Below are positions 22,852-33,040 of a stretch of DNA of 64,000 nt, in pieces. Position numbers and translations under genes: made by a program. Under the pieces are notes generated by a model. It did no database searches. It worked only from the letters and a program-made list of their open reading frames with translations, and was not told the origin of the DNA. The first letter of the stretch is position 1. Each line of letters starts with the position of its first letter. Source of the stretch: Anthoceros angustus (lineage: Eukaryota > Streptophyta > Anthocerotopsida > Anthocerotales > Anthocerotaceae); assembly GCA_010909165.1 (NCBI GenBank), contig MU008158.1:370581-434580 (forward strand). The letters are read 5' to 3'.

Positions 22852-23318
22852 CCGGCGGACCTAACGGTGGTGTGGTGGTGTGTGAGAGCGATCGGGGACC
22901 CGTGTTCGCCCAGAGCGCCGCCTCAGCCGGGCCGGAGCAGTGAGCGGAGGAACTCGGGGCGGCAGAGTCTGACGAGAGGCCCGGTGAGCAGGAGGAGGTC
23001 CTGACCGTAGCCTTCATGCTCTTTCCAAGGTTGATGAGCGAGGAGAGTGATGAGAGGAACGGACTAAAGGAACGAGTGACGACGGAACGATGGCGGACGC
23101 AAACGGGTCCTTAAACGCTTGGCCACACCGCTGTTCGTGAACGCGTTATGAGTAGTTAGACGCAAAGCAGCGATTGCGTGTGTTAAAGTTGAGCTGACGC
23201 AGTAAGGTGAGAATCGGTTGAAACGCTGCAAACGGAGCTTATCATTCTCTGGAACCGGACTCCTTACTACAACGACGGGATTATGCGCGCCTACCGGCAC
23301 ACACAAAGTCGTGCCACA
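22852..23318 (+). mobile_element. Third, shortest copy of the element A tail
   Basis: It starts inside the tail at the GACCTAACGGTGG block and ends at the right terminus (CGTGCCACA, 23,318). It lacks all coding sequence. Confidence 0.7.
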
Positions 23319-23958
23319 CCTCCCTCCTTGGCCAACAAAAACATGACTTCGCGAACAGCATCATGTGTAGCAATGCGTTGCCCGCCCACGGGACAGCGAG
23401 CAAGGTGGTACCCGAGTCGTTGAGGAGCGCCCCATAGCTGCAAGTCTGGAGAGAGCAGGCCAAAGGCTGGACCAAGCCCAGGTGAAACCTCATCACGATA
23501 GAAAAAGAGGCTGGTGCAATTCGAAAAGCCTGGATGCAAGGCCGCGCAAGCCAAGAACCTGCTCCCTTACCTGAGCAAGAGCGGAGACAGGCACGAGCCG
23601 CCCTGGGGATGGACGAGTCCCGAAGAAGGACCATCTACGCGTGCCGATATTGCTTCTCCAGGAGGGACTCTTGAAGGCCGTGGAATTCGGCTTGGGTGAG
23701 TGAAGCAAAAGAAGGTAATGCTGCCCTAGCATCTATGGGTAGGGAACCTCTAGCCAAACGGAGGGCCACCTGCAAGGGAAAACCGCCTTCCTCCACTCCC
23801 GCGATGAAGGACTCCACAATGCGAGAATCCCTATTAACGAAGCAAGAGACCAGGATGGAATATGGTAATATCTGAAGGGGCTGAATATAAAAGCCGCTTC
23901 CAGAAACCTCGGACCACTTTTCTATGTCCTCCACGGTCACAATAGTGCCTTTTTTCAT
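23319..23958 (-). pseudogene. 5' portion of the non-LTR retrotransposon fragment, original right flank of element A
   Basis: Minus-strand frames give ARACLRSCSGKGAGSWLARP, MRFHLGLVQPL, and then CPVGGQRIATHDAVREVMF in the frame that runs into the TE boundary. The order GAGSWL-A-P, RLGL, C-GG-RI-RHDAVR is the usual region between the reverse transcriptase and the endonuclease-like domain in this type of plant element. Element A splits it from its remainder at 12,230-12,895. With one CCTCC removed, the frame across the gap stays open. Confidence 0.7.
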
Positions 23959-24158
23959 TCTTCAGGTTTTTGGCCGCTGGTTGCTGAATGGCACACAATA
24001 TGGTTTTGTCCAATTTCATCGTATATAATATGCTGGATACGGTCATGAGGAAGCCTGCGGCGGTGCATGCAACGAATCTATGCAAACTATGAACACGGCA
24101 ATGGCACAGATAAAATGGACAAAAGTATTCAAATCCCAAACACAAAATATGTATGTAG

Positions 24159-24575
24159 TCAAACGACGCCGGCATGCTGGTGCTTTTGCACTATAACGAA
24201 TACCTCAAATCCATGGCTTGAATAAATCAACTTTGACCTAATCGCCCAATTAATCCATGCACGTTTGGGACTCGGTGGCACGCGAACCACGCTATCGAAG
24301 ACTACTTCCGTACTCTTAAGTCTTGCCTCCTCCTCATCTTCGAAGTTGTCATTCTCCCTCATGGCATTCTCTGCATCCAAAAGGCCACCATCATTTCCTT
24401 TTCCGTTGTACTCAGGCTACCATAAGGTGGGCAAGGTTTGTTGGCCATCGTTCAGAATATCTCCCGTAATCTCTTTCATCCTGTTCAACCCCAAAGGAAC
24501 CATCTGAGCCTGGGAGACATCCTTCTCAGACAAGCTCAATTCCTTAGCCCATGTAAAAATGGTAGAACTTTTCAA
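24159..24575 (-). pseudogene. DNA methyltransferase relic 1: C-terminal tail only
   Basis: Minus-strand frames give TWAKELSLSEKDVSQAQMV, ILNDGQQTLPTLW and, further on, MRENDNFEDEEEARLKSTEVV with FDSV. The same strings in the same order follow the SAM-binding part of the copies at 45.7 kb (FWAKEVTLSEKGLSKAQVV, ILDAGQQTLDTVW, MEENDNFEDPNHARLKNVEVV) and 53.1 kb. The catalytic and SAM-binding parts are absent. Upstream it runs straight into a transposon ORF fragment. Confidence 0.65.
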
Positions 24576-24969
24576 CGTTGCAAAACGGGTCCTCCTCCAC
24601 AATTGGACCAATTCTCATATAAGAAACATGCACAAGAATTGTAACTTGATCATTGTGCCAATGCATGCTTTGGATCTCATTCTGCACTTGGAAGGTGTAG
24701 TTTTGGGAGAAAACAATCACTGAGACGATGACATCCTCTGGAAACCATTCTAAACATTTGCGGAACTCCAAAGCTTGCCATCTCTGAACAAAATCATGGG
24801 TGATGAAGTGTTTCAACTTGCCTTTAAGGAACCCTACCATTTCAGACGAGTGAGTTTCCCTGTATACAAGCTTGATTTGGGACTTGGAAGTGTCATCTTC
24901 ATTCTGCCCGACGTTTAGGTATTGAAAACAATGCCACTTCAGTGTAGCAGATGGCAACAAGTCTACCAT
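24544..24969 (-). pseudogene. Fragment of a plant transposon-encoded ORF
   Basis: A 141-codon open frame containing FPEDVIVSVIVFSQNYTF, then QVQNEIQSMHWHNDQVTIL and EKFYHFYMG. The NY-F-QNE-QS-HWH-Q-TI pattern with a following YHFY recalls proteins repeated in plant and animal transposons, but I cannot name the superfamily. It overlaps the methyltransferase tail by a few codons in another frame, which suggests a fusion by insertion or deletion. Confidence 0.5.
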
Positions 24970-27197
24970 GACCTCTTGAGGACAGAACCCTACACTATAA
25001 CAATGAAGCCCGATTTATTACATGGCTGGAATGACGTTGCCCATTGGCGTAATGTCCGTGTAATACTTGACATGCCACGTCACGATATCTTCGTGGTACG
25101 AACCAGGCGATCATTTATTACGTCAAAACCGCTATGCGGGTTTCTTCAAGTGAAGGCAAACACCGGGATGACCTGCACGGCGACACGATGGCGGTAAATG
25201 TCTGGCGTCCATGCCGTGCCTGCTGTCGTCACGTCATCAGGCTGGATGTCGAAAATGTCATCCAGCTGCTCCTGGCATTCACACGTTCCGGCCAATCCAA
25301 GACGATATGCCTGAATATTTTGTGGACGATGTGCACTGACCGCCATGTGTGGGAGTCCGGTCTACGGGCCCGGCCGAAAATGTACCATCTACGCTCGGTT
25401 TTAGACGGCCATGCTCTCGACATAGATCACATCGGCCCCAAAACAGCAAAGCAAGCGGCGGGAGGGCCTTGCAACCACTGCGGCCACCGCTGACTGACAC
25501 ACAAGACGGGGTGGAGCCCATGTTCTGGCGAGGTGGATGAAAACTGAGCCCACGATCTTTCAAATGCAAAACAAAGGGCGATTCCACACCCGAAACACCG
25601 GCCACATATCAACACATTCCAATGCCCTACTTTACTCACAACCCGCTTAGACCCTGTGCACGGAGCGAAACCAGTCGCTCTTTTAGAAGCCATCTACCCC
25701 ATCAGAAAGTCCGAAGCGGAGTTCCCACGACGAACTTCGACCTCCAAGGGCGAGTCCGGTGTTCACAGTGCGAAGAAAAAGGCATACACTTCCCGGACAC
25801 CAAAACATAGCCGATTCCACGAGTGTAAGCTCGCACAATTAAATCGCACCCCTCAAGGACATGATATAGAGATGTCGTTGACGGAAATCGATTATGCGCC
25901 ACAAAGGGTTCATATACATTGTAGATGAAAGGCACCTTCGATGATGCCCAGCCCGATTGCGATCAAGCGGCGTCTTCAAAATTGCCATCTTCCCTTCCCT
26001 TGCAAGCTCCGGCCAGAGCCACGCAAAGCCTTCGAGGCGAGACATAACGAGTCGCTCTTTACGCCACATAGGGCCTTGCGACACAGGCATGTCCATGCCC
26101 TCGTCCGTCCACTTCACCCCACCTAGCTCGGACTCTATTGCATCCCGCAGTTGATGGTTCTCCAAGCAGTGGGGTGGGACTTTCAGCTCCTCCCAAAAAT
26201 TGCTGCATTTTCAAACACCGGGATATCAAATCGGCCACAACAGCGTGAATTGAAGAGCATGCGGCGGTCGACGTACCAATCTCGGCACGGTGCTGATTGT
26301 GACAAGGCCTTCCCTGCGCATCACCTCTATCACATCGCTCATTTCACCCGGCTCTTTCGCGCTCCACCCAATCATCACCCAACCTAGGATGGCGGCCAAC
26401 AAACCACGGTCATGAGGTCCCACTTCTCCTTCCCAGGCGCCCATGGTCAGCATCAACATTGCATAATCGCTGTCTGAGTACTTTGGAGTGCGGACAATAT
26501 TCTGTGCCTCCAACAGTGATCCGCCCCTTCCTCATGGTGGTGAAGCAGGCTCTCGTCCTCCCGCTTGTATGCGTGTGCACATGTATACTCCCACATGTGA
26601 AGGCGGAGGCTTGATTCCACTCAAAGCATGGCTTGTTGGTAGCAGCGCACAATGCTGCGACGTTTGCCATCTCATATGCAGCGTAATCGAGAAGGGCTCG
26701 GCGGCTCGATGGCCTTCATCGGATGAGCCGCGGAGTTACCTGAGCCCTTTGGGCGGGCCGATGCGATTACCATCGACTTTCCTCGGACATTATGCTTCCT
26801 CTTCAACAACTCGCGACAACGGCATGCGGTGTTGACCGACCTTGTAAGAAGGTGCGAGACAAGACCAATCCAAACAACTAACTCACCACGTCCGGTAACT
26901 TGTCACCTTAAGCCAAAAAGTGCAACCGTCAGCCTGCCCTCACCGCCGGGACCATTGAGATGGTTCGGTGCATACTAAAGCGCATAGCCATAACTTGGGC
27001 GTGAAGATGCTAGTCTCCGCCAAACCCAATGTGCAGTGTCCAGTGGTCTTGGTATTAAGTCCCGACACCGATTCGCTCCCACATTCCCTCGATCTTGTCC
27101 CGTATTCGCCACCCTTGCAGACATCTTAGGTCCCGGGTTCCTTACCGTGAGATCCTAGGACCAATCTCCCATGGCAGCGACTTGGCGAAATGGGCCC
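24970..27197 (-). other. Unidentified stretch with decayed minus-strand frames
   Basis: The minus strand shows several protein-like pieces in different frames: about 25,702-25,935 (VYEPFVAHNRF), 25,839-26,165 (EGFAWLWPELAREGKMAIL) and 26,226-26,513 (MLMLTMGAWEGEVGPHDRG, LLAAILGWVMIGWSA). They may be one dead gene read from about 26,670 to 25,430. I recognise no domain. The remainder up to element B shows nothing. Confidence 0.35.
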
Positions 27198-28263
27198 TGT
27201 GGACTACGGACTTCCTTGGGGTTAGAAAATAGGTAGGGTTTTGTTTTTGTAGGAGTAAAGGATAAAATGAGGCGAAGGGGAAATAAGCATGGATAGCACT
27301 CGGACTCGGGTATACTCGGACTCGGAGTGAGAGCGTACCGGACCTACTATGGTAGGCGCCACAAGTCGGACCCACTCGGACCAGGCGGGATAAATCGCCG
27401 AAAGTAACTCGGAGTTGGCGTAGGAGCGGACGGCGCGCCACGTGGGCGAACAGTGGAGAGCAGGCATCGGTGGCGGACCGTAACCTTGCGAGGCCGTTAT
27501 AGCGGTATTCACGCCCGCTGCGCGGCGGCGTAAACAGTGCAGGCGTAAGGCGAGTAAGCGGGCGTAAGGTCGAGAATAAGCCATGCGGACCTCTGGCGAT
27601 TCAGACGAGGGCCCCTCAGCCCGGTTACTCGAGGCGGCGAAGGAAGGTCATTTCGTTGCGTGACCTCGAGACAATTCTCGCGATCTCTTGCGCTCCATGA
27701 TCCGGCTCTCTGGCGGTATCTCGTTGGACACTCGGCGTCTTGGCAGCTCACCGTTGAGGTCGGGCGTGACAGCGGCGGGCGCAGCGTGCCGGTCTCGACA
27801 AGCGGCTCGGCAACCAAGGAGGAGAAGGCGATGGCACCCAAAAGCCTGCGGAAGTTTGGGAGCCATGGAACCTTGTGGGCGCAACATTGTGACTCGGCGC
27901 TATCCGGACTTTGGGCCACAGCTCCGAGGCGGAGAATTGGTGCGGGAGTGGCATTTGGATGTGTTCGGATAGTGCGGACATTCGATAGTGTCACTCTGGT
28001 CAGGAGTTCGCCGGAAAATCTTGGCGGTCAATAAGGAGGTGCGGTCAAGAACCTCGGGAGGACCAAGGCGATGGACCTTGGAGGTCTGAGGCCTAACCGC
28101 CCAAAGGAGGAAGAGGGAGTGGTGCGGGCCCCTCAAGGCGAAGAAGATAGGGCCCGACACGGCGATCTTTGAGGCACAGGGCCGGACCACCTGTGGTTGG
28201 GCGATATCGACTGTTGGACGGTCGAGTAAGGCGGTAGCCGGATCATTATCACTGGAACCTACT

Positions 28264-28286
28264 CACCAAGGTGGATCACCTTGGTG
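28264..28286 (+). other. Conserved hairpin, element B
   Basis: The CACCAAGGTG and CACCTTGGTG arms around GAT are unchanged relative to element A. Confidence 0.8.
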
Positions 28287-29049
28287 ATAATCTGATAGTA
28301 TTCTGCATGCTTGTTGCGGGGAAGAAGGCGGAGGAAGGATTATTTTCGCCGGTTTAGCGGAGGCTCAAGCTCGGGGCCAGAAGCCTTCGCCATTTGTCCC
28401 CATGCACGATCCATGTATGGGGGCATTTGAGCTCCTCAGGAAGGAGAGCTTGGCGCTCGGAAAGGGGGAGGCCTGCCGTGGAGGCGGCGGGAGGAGGCCG
28501 ATCGTCAGCCAAGCGGACCGGGAGGAGGCGGCGGGAGGATTCCGGACTCCATACGTGCAGAGCGGACCCCTCACCACCCGAGTATGGGAAGAAATTCCTT
28601 CCCTCCTCGTGCCCCAACCGGGCGGCCGATCCGGCGAGGCGGCCCAGGCCCGCCACGGCCACAACTCCCGGTGAGGCCGGGAGGAGGCGAAGGCGCAAGA
28701 CCACGGCTGGCAGCGGCACCTCGGTCGGTGCAGTACCCTACCCTTGCGGGTGAAGCGGAGGAAGCGATGGGAGGCGAGAAAGGGGCCGGGAGGCGGAGGA
28801 CAGCGGCGGAGCAGTCATCGCCCGGCGGAAGGGGCAAAAGGCTTGCTCCGGACTCCCTCACCTCCTCCGAGCCGGGAGAAAAGGCGGAGAAGGGCTCGCG
28901 GCCAAAAGGGCCAAGGGAGCTCGGGAGCTCGGCCTCGGGACCTAAGGGTCTGATTAGGTCGAGAACCAGTCGGACTTACTCGGACGGTATGGAGGTCCTT
29001 GGCGGACCGTGAGATGCAGCTCCGCTACGGACTTTGTGGGAGCCTCACC

Positions 29050-30530
29050 GGCCGTGGAAGAAACACGCGGGTCCAGCTACCGTCATGGACGGTATGCTGA
29101 GGTCTCGGGATGGCCGAGAAGACCCGGAGGTAGAAGCCACCGGGCGCATGGTACTCCTCCGAGGCGGTTGGAGGAGCCGGAGGCGAGAAGGAAGGCAGCT
29201 CTCGGCCGGATTGAGAGAAGCCGGGAGGCGAGAGGAGGTCTGGTCCATCCGCAGGCCGGACCAAATTCCCTTTTGGAGGAGCAAGTGGAGGCGGCCCAGG
29301 CCCAGCGGCGGAGGACCTCTGCAGGCGGGAGGTGGCCAAGGAGGCGGCCGGGCGCAAGCGAGCAGGCGGGACTGGAGGCGGCCGGCGACAGGAGAGGCTC
29401 GGTGAAGGTGGCCAGGAGGCGGAGGCCACAGGCCGATCGCGATCACTATCGTGATCGGGCCGGTGGAGGGAGAGCCGCCAATGCCGGCGGTGGCGGAGCA
29501 ACAAGCGAGCAGGCGGAGGCGGTGAGAGAGCCGCAAATCGGGGACCTCGGTAGTACAGGGGAGGAGGCGGCGGAGATGGAGGCGGGAGGACACCTTGGGT
29601 TACAACTCCAAGGCAGCGTCGGGCACAAGGAATTCTCAATGGGAGAATCCGGGACTTGACGGAGATAGGCGCCTCGGCTCACGAAGATGGAGGCGGGAGG
29701 TGGCGGAGCAGGCGGACCCGGGCCAAGTTCGTGACAAGGAGATGGAGGATCTCGGACTCGGCTCGGAGGTGGAAGCGGCGGCGGCCGTGGAAGAAACACG
29801 GCGGGTCACAGCTACCGTCATGGACGGTATGCTGCAGGGGTCTCTGGGATGGCGAGAAGACCCGGAGGTAGAAGCCACCGGGCGCATGGTACTCCTCCGA
29901 GGCGGTTGGAGGAGCCGGAGGCGAAGGAAGGCCCGGCTCGGCGGATTGAGGAGGAGGAGGCGGAGGCGAGAGGAGTCTGGTCCATCCGCAGGCCGGACCA
30001 AATTCCTTCAGTGGAGGCGGTGAGAGGCCAAGCGGCAGGCGGAGGACCTCTGCGGGCGCGGCCGGCGAGGAGGCGGAGGCGAGGAGGCCGGGAGGCGGCG
30101 GCCCGACCGACGAGCCAAGGCTGGAGGCTCGGTGAAGGCCAGGAGGCGGAGGCCACAGGCGATCGCGATCACTATCGTGATCGGGCCGGTGGAGGGAGGC
30201 GGTGAGAGCCAGCCAATCGAAGGCCGGCGGTGGCGGAGCAAGCAGACGACGTCGGCTCTTGGAGGCAGCAGGAAATCGGGGACCTCGGGCGCGGCAGGGA
30301 GTAGAAGGAGGCGGGAGTTGGAGGGAGCAAGGACACCTTGGGTTACAACTCCAAGGCAGCGTCGGGCAACAAGGAATTCTCAATGGGAGAATCCGGGACT
30401 TGACGGAGATAGGCGCCTCGGCTCACGAAGATGGAGGCGGGGAGGTGGCGGAGCAGCCGGACCAGCCAGGCCAAGAAGTTCGCGAGGAGATGGAGGACCT
30501 CCGGACTCGGCTCCGGGAGGTGGCAGCGGC
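29050..30530. repeat. Tandem duplication of about 733 bp inside element B
   Basis: The block GGCCGTGGAAGAAACACG at 29,050 recurs at 29,783, and a second marker, AATTCTCAATGGGAGAATCC, also occurs in both copies. Only about 3 bp (CGG) are shared at the edges. The copies differ by many short indels. Confidence 0.75.
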
Positions 30531-31798
30531 GGAGATGGAGGACCGCAAGGAGACTTTGGGCTGCGGCTCAAACTATCATTGAGAGGAATGGTAGTGCGGG
30601 ACATGGTCGCGGGCAGCTCGGCTCGGCTCTGTTGGCGAGTCGATGGCGATGGAGCAGGGGAGGCGGGGCGTCGCCGAGATGGAGAAGGCTGGGCGAAGCC
30701 GCGGTTTGCGATGTTGCCCGGCCGTGGAGGCGGGAGATGGCGGAGTTAACGGCGGAATGGACAAGGAGGCGGACAAAATTCTGGTCGGTGAGGAAGTCGG
30801 AAGGGGCAGCTGCGTTATGGCGGGCAAGGCTGGCGTGAGCAGGAGGCGGAGGAGTTGGAGCAAGTGGAACCGACGGTGCGGGGAGGTGGCCAAGGAGGCG
30901 AAGGAGATAGGCGCCTCGGCTCCGGCTATCAAACTTGGCGGGGAGGTGGAGCAACAAGCGGGGCAGGCTCGGCTCCGGAGCACCTATGGCGAAGGGAGTA
31001 TCGGTGCTCGGGCGCCGTGGAAGAGCAATCCGGCAAGTGGATTCGGACTTTGCCTATTACCACCGAGCTCCACAGGCGGTAGAGGCCTCTCGCCAGCTGC
31101 AAATAGGCGGACCCTGGAAGGCTCGGAGGGAAGAAGGGCAGGCACAGGGGACCCTAGGGGCCTGTTTGGAGCAACAGCGTGAAGGAGCCCAAGAGGAGGC
31201 GGGCCGGACCCCAGGTAAGTTCACCACCACCCGATCCAGGAGAAGGGGTGAGGGCTGCGGGGTGCAAGGGGGCCAAGACCAAGACAAGGTCGGGGGTAAG
31301 GAGGAGGACCTAGCGATCTGAGGTCCCACGGAAGGGGTCGGAGCTTGGGGATCGGACCCGTGTAATCACGGACCACGAGGTCCGAACCCGGCAGGCGGAC
31401 CCGGCCCGGGAAATAAACGGACCCTTGGGTTGAGGCTCGGGGTCGAGACGGACCTCGAGGTCGGACTCCGGATGAGGAGCCGACTTCGCTAGAGAATGGC
31501 CGGTGGCCCAGGAGGACCACAGGAAGGCGAGGAGGATGACGTTGTAGTGGCGGTCGTCGGACCGCCGCGTGTAACTGACAGGATTCGGGAGAAAGGAGGG
31601 TCCGCCTCGCGGATCATCCGATTAGGTGCGCCGCTTGTCGAGCGGAGATTGGACCACCAATCCCAAAGGCGGAACTCGGGACCTTCAGCCACCGTGAAGG
31701 AGATAGGGGAAGGGAATAGGATGGTGGCGGCCGATTAGGGCATCTTGGTGGCCGTCGGCTCGAGAATAGGGGTGTAATAAAGGCGCCGACAGGCGTAG

Positions 31799-31829
31799 TA
31801 TAAGAGGGCTGGGGGCTGCCCTGAATAAA
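31799..31829 (+). promoter_or_regulatory. TATA box and AATAAA in the tail of element B
   Basis: TATAAG (31,799-31,804) is followed 20 bp later by AATAAA (31,824-31,829). This close spacing is typical of LTR U3/R regions, where promoter and poly-A signal adjoin. The matching place in C (about 37,530-37,560) and D (about 47,630-47,670) keeps a TATAC/TATAA-like string in the reverse orientation. Confidence 0.5.
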
Positions 31830-32409
31830 TCATCTTTTCCTTGGTGTTGATGCCGCGTTCTTGCAGACCTTGTGTGTCTTCTTGATAACGCGAGTCTGAG
31901 TCAGCGGCCGAGCACGGCAGCTCGGAGGATCGATCGGGGTCTGGTAGCGGACCTAACGTGTTGTGGTGTGTGCGGGGAAGGGTGGCCCGGGACCCGTGCT
32001 CGTCGAGCAGCGGCCCAGCCGAGAGGCCGGGCATGTGGCCGGAGGGACTTGGAGGCGTCTGAGCCGGACGGAGAGGCCAGTGGAGCAGCGGAGGAGGTCG
32101 GCCAACCAGCGTCTTTCTTAAGGCGATAAGTGTAGTGTGAGTGGAGAGGAGCGGACGAGAGGTGTGAGAGGCGAGCAGGAACAAAGCAGGGCCTTGACAG
32201 GTCCTTAAGCGTTTGGCCATACCGGCTGTCGGTGTTGTCATGAGTAGTTAGATGTGAACTAAGGTGTGTGTGTGTTGGGGGCGGGCGGACGCAAAGTAAG
32301 GCGATGCTTTGAAGCCAAAGCAGTCTGTCATTCCCTTGAGGAGCGAACTCCTTCCTAGCGACCACGGGATTGTCTTGGCCGGTGGCCGTCGGCAAAAGTC
32401 GCGCCACGA

Positions 32410-33040
32410 GGCACATTCCATGATCAGTGTCCATGTCCAGTTGCGGGCCTACAAACAAGAAATGTCGTCTTGATATCTCAATCGCCATGTCGATGGGTGG
32501 GATGACTTTTTCAAGAAACATGTAAAGGCGGGTGCGGTTGCCCGAGCAATTTGATGTCGTAGCCCTCTTTGGTCCGATCTATTTCATGGTTGCTTCGAGG
32601 ATATCCCCAGTGCCGCCACGGGTGGCCTTCACTCTCCATACTACGGATGACTCGAGACACCGCCCCTTGTGCTCGGGTGACCCTCATCTTGTCGTGCCAC
32701 GCTTGGTGTCTTTGGGCCCGCCGTCCCCTTTGGAGGAGGAGAATTCATTGACATACGGACCCTTTGCAAGATGTCTTTGGCGTCAAGGCTTCCATTCCAT
32801 GTATAATGTTACCGCTCCCTTACCGGTCAGGAGAATCGGTATCTGCGACTCTGGGGCTCCTCACCATACTGAGAAAGGTACCACATAGCAGACGGTAGGA
32901 TGAATGCCATATTCAAATTTGTCCAGAGTGCCCTACTTCCTCCTGGTAACACGTTGCCCGGTAGTCGAGGGGAGGCTCGAAAGATCCTCCAGTCAATTGG
33001 ATAGGGTTGTCACCGAATCCCAGCATGTGTAAAAGGGTGT
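32410..33040. other. Left flank of the CACTA remnant
   Basis: No domain was seen. It may include the decayed N-terminal exons of the transposase. No CACTA terminal inverted repeat was found. Confidence 0.35.

Larger units (their letters stand above)
18835..23913. repeat. Tandem copies of the 3' half of element A plus its right flank
   Basis: A first unit runs 18,835-20,869 and a second starts at 20,870. CTCGGA is at the left edge (18,835), the junction (20,870) and the right edge (23,908). The second stretch holds a further partial copy beginning near 22,852 with the block GGCGGACCTAACGGTGG. Each copy carries the TE right end and then the same non-LTR flank, so the duplication is younger than the insertion. 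Confidence 0.85.
27198..32409 (+). mobile_element. Element B: gag-only element, same family as A
   Basis: The left end TGTGGACTACGG is at 27,198 and the right end AAAGTCGCGCCACGA at about 32,409. The flanks GGCCC (27,193-27,197) and GGCAC (32,410-32,414) may be a 5-bp target duplication with one change. Inside are the ATGGCACCCAAAAG start near 27,830, the VDHLGD hairpin at 28,264, a duplicated Arg/Glu-rich coding part, a GTAAGT donor at 31,215, GGACC/GGTCC palindromes at 31,370-31,470, and a promoter-like tail. There is no polymerase or integrase, and no copy of the left end occurs near the right end. Confidence 0.7.
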
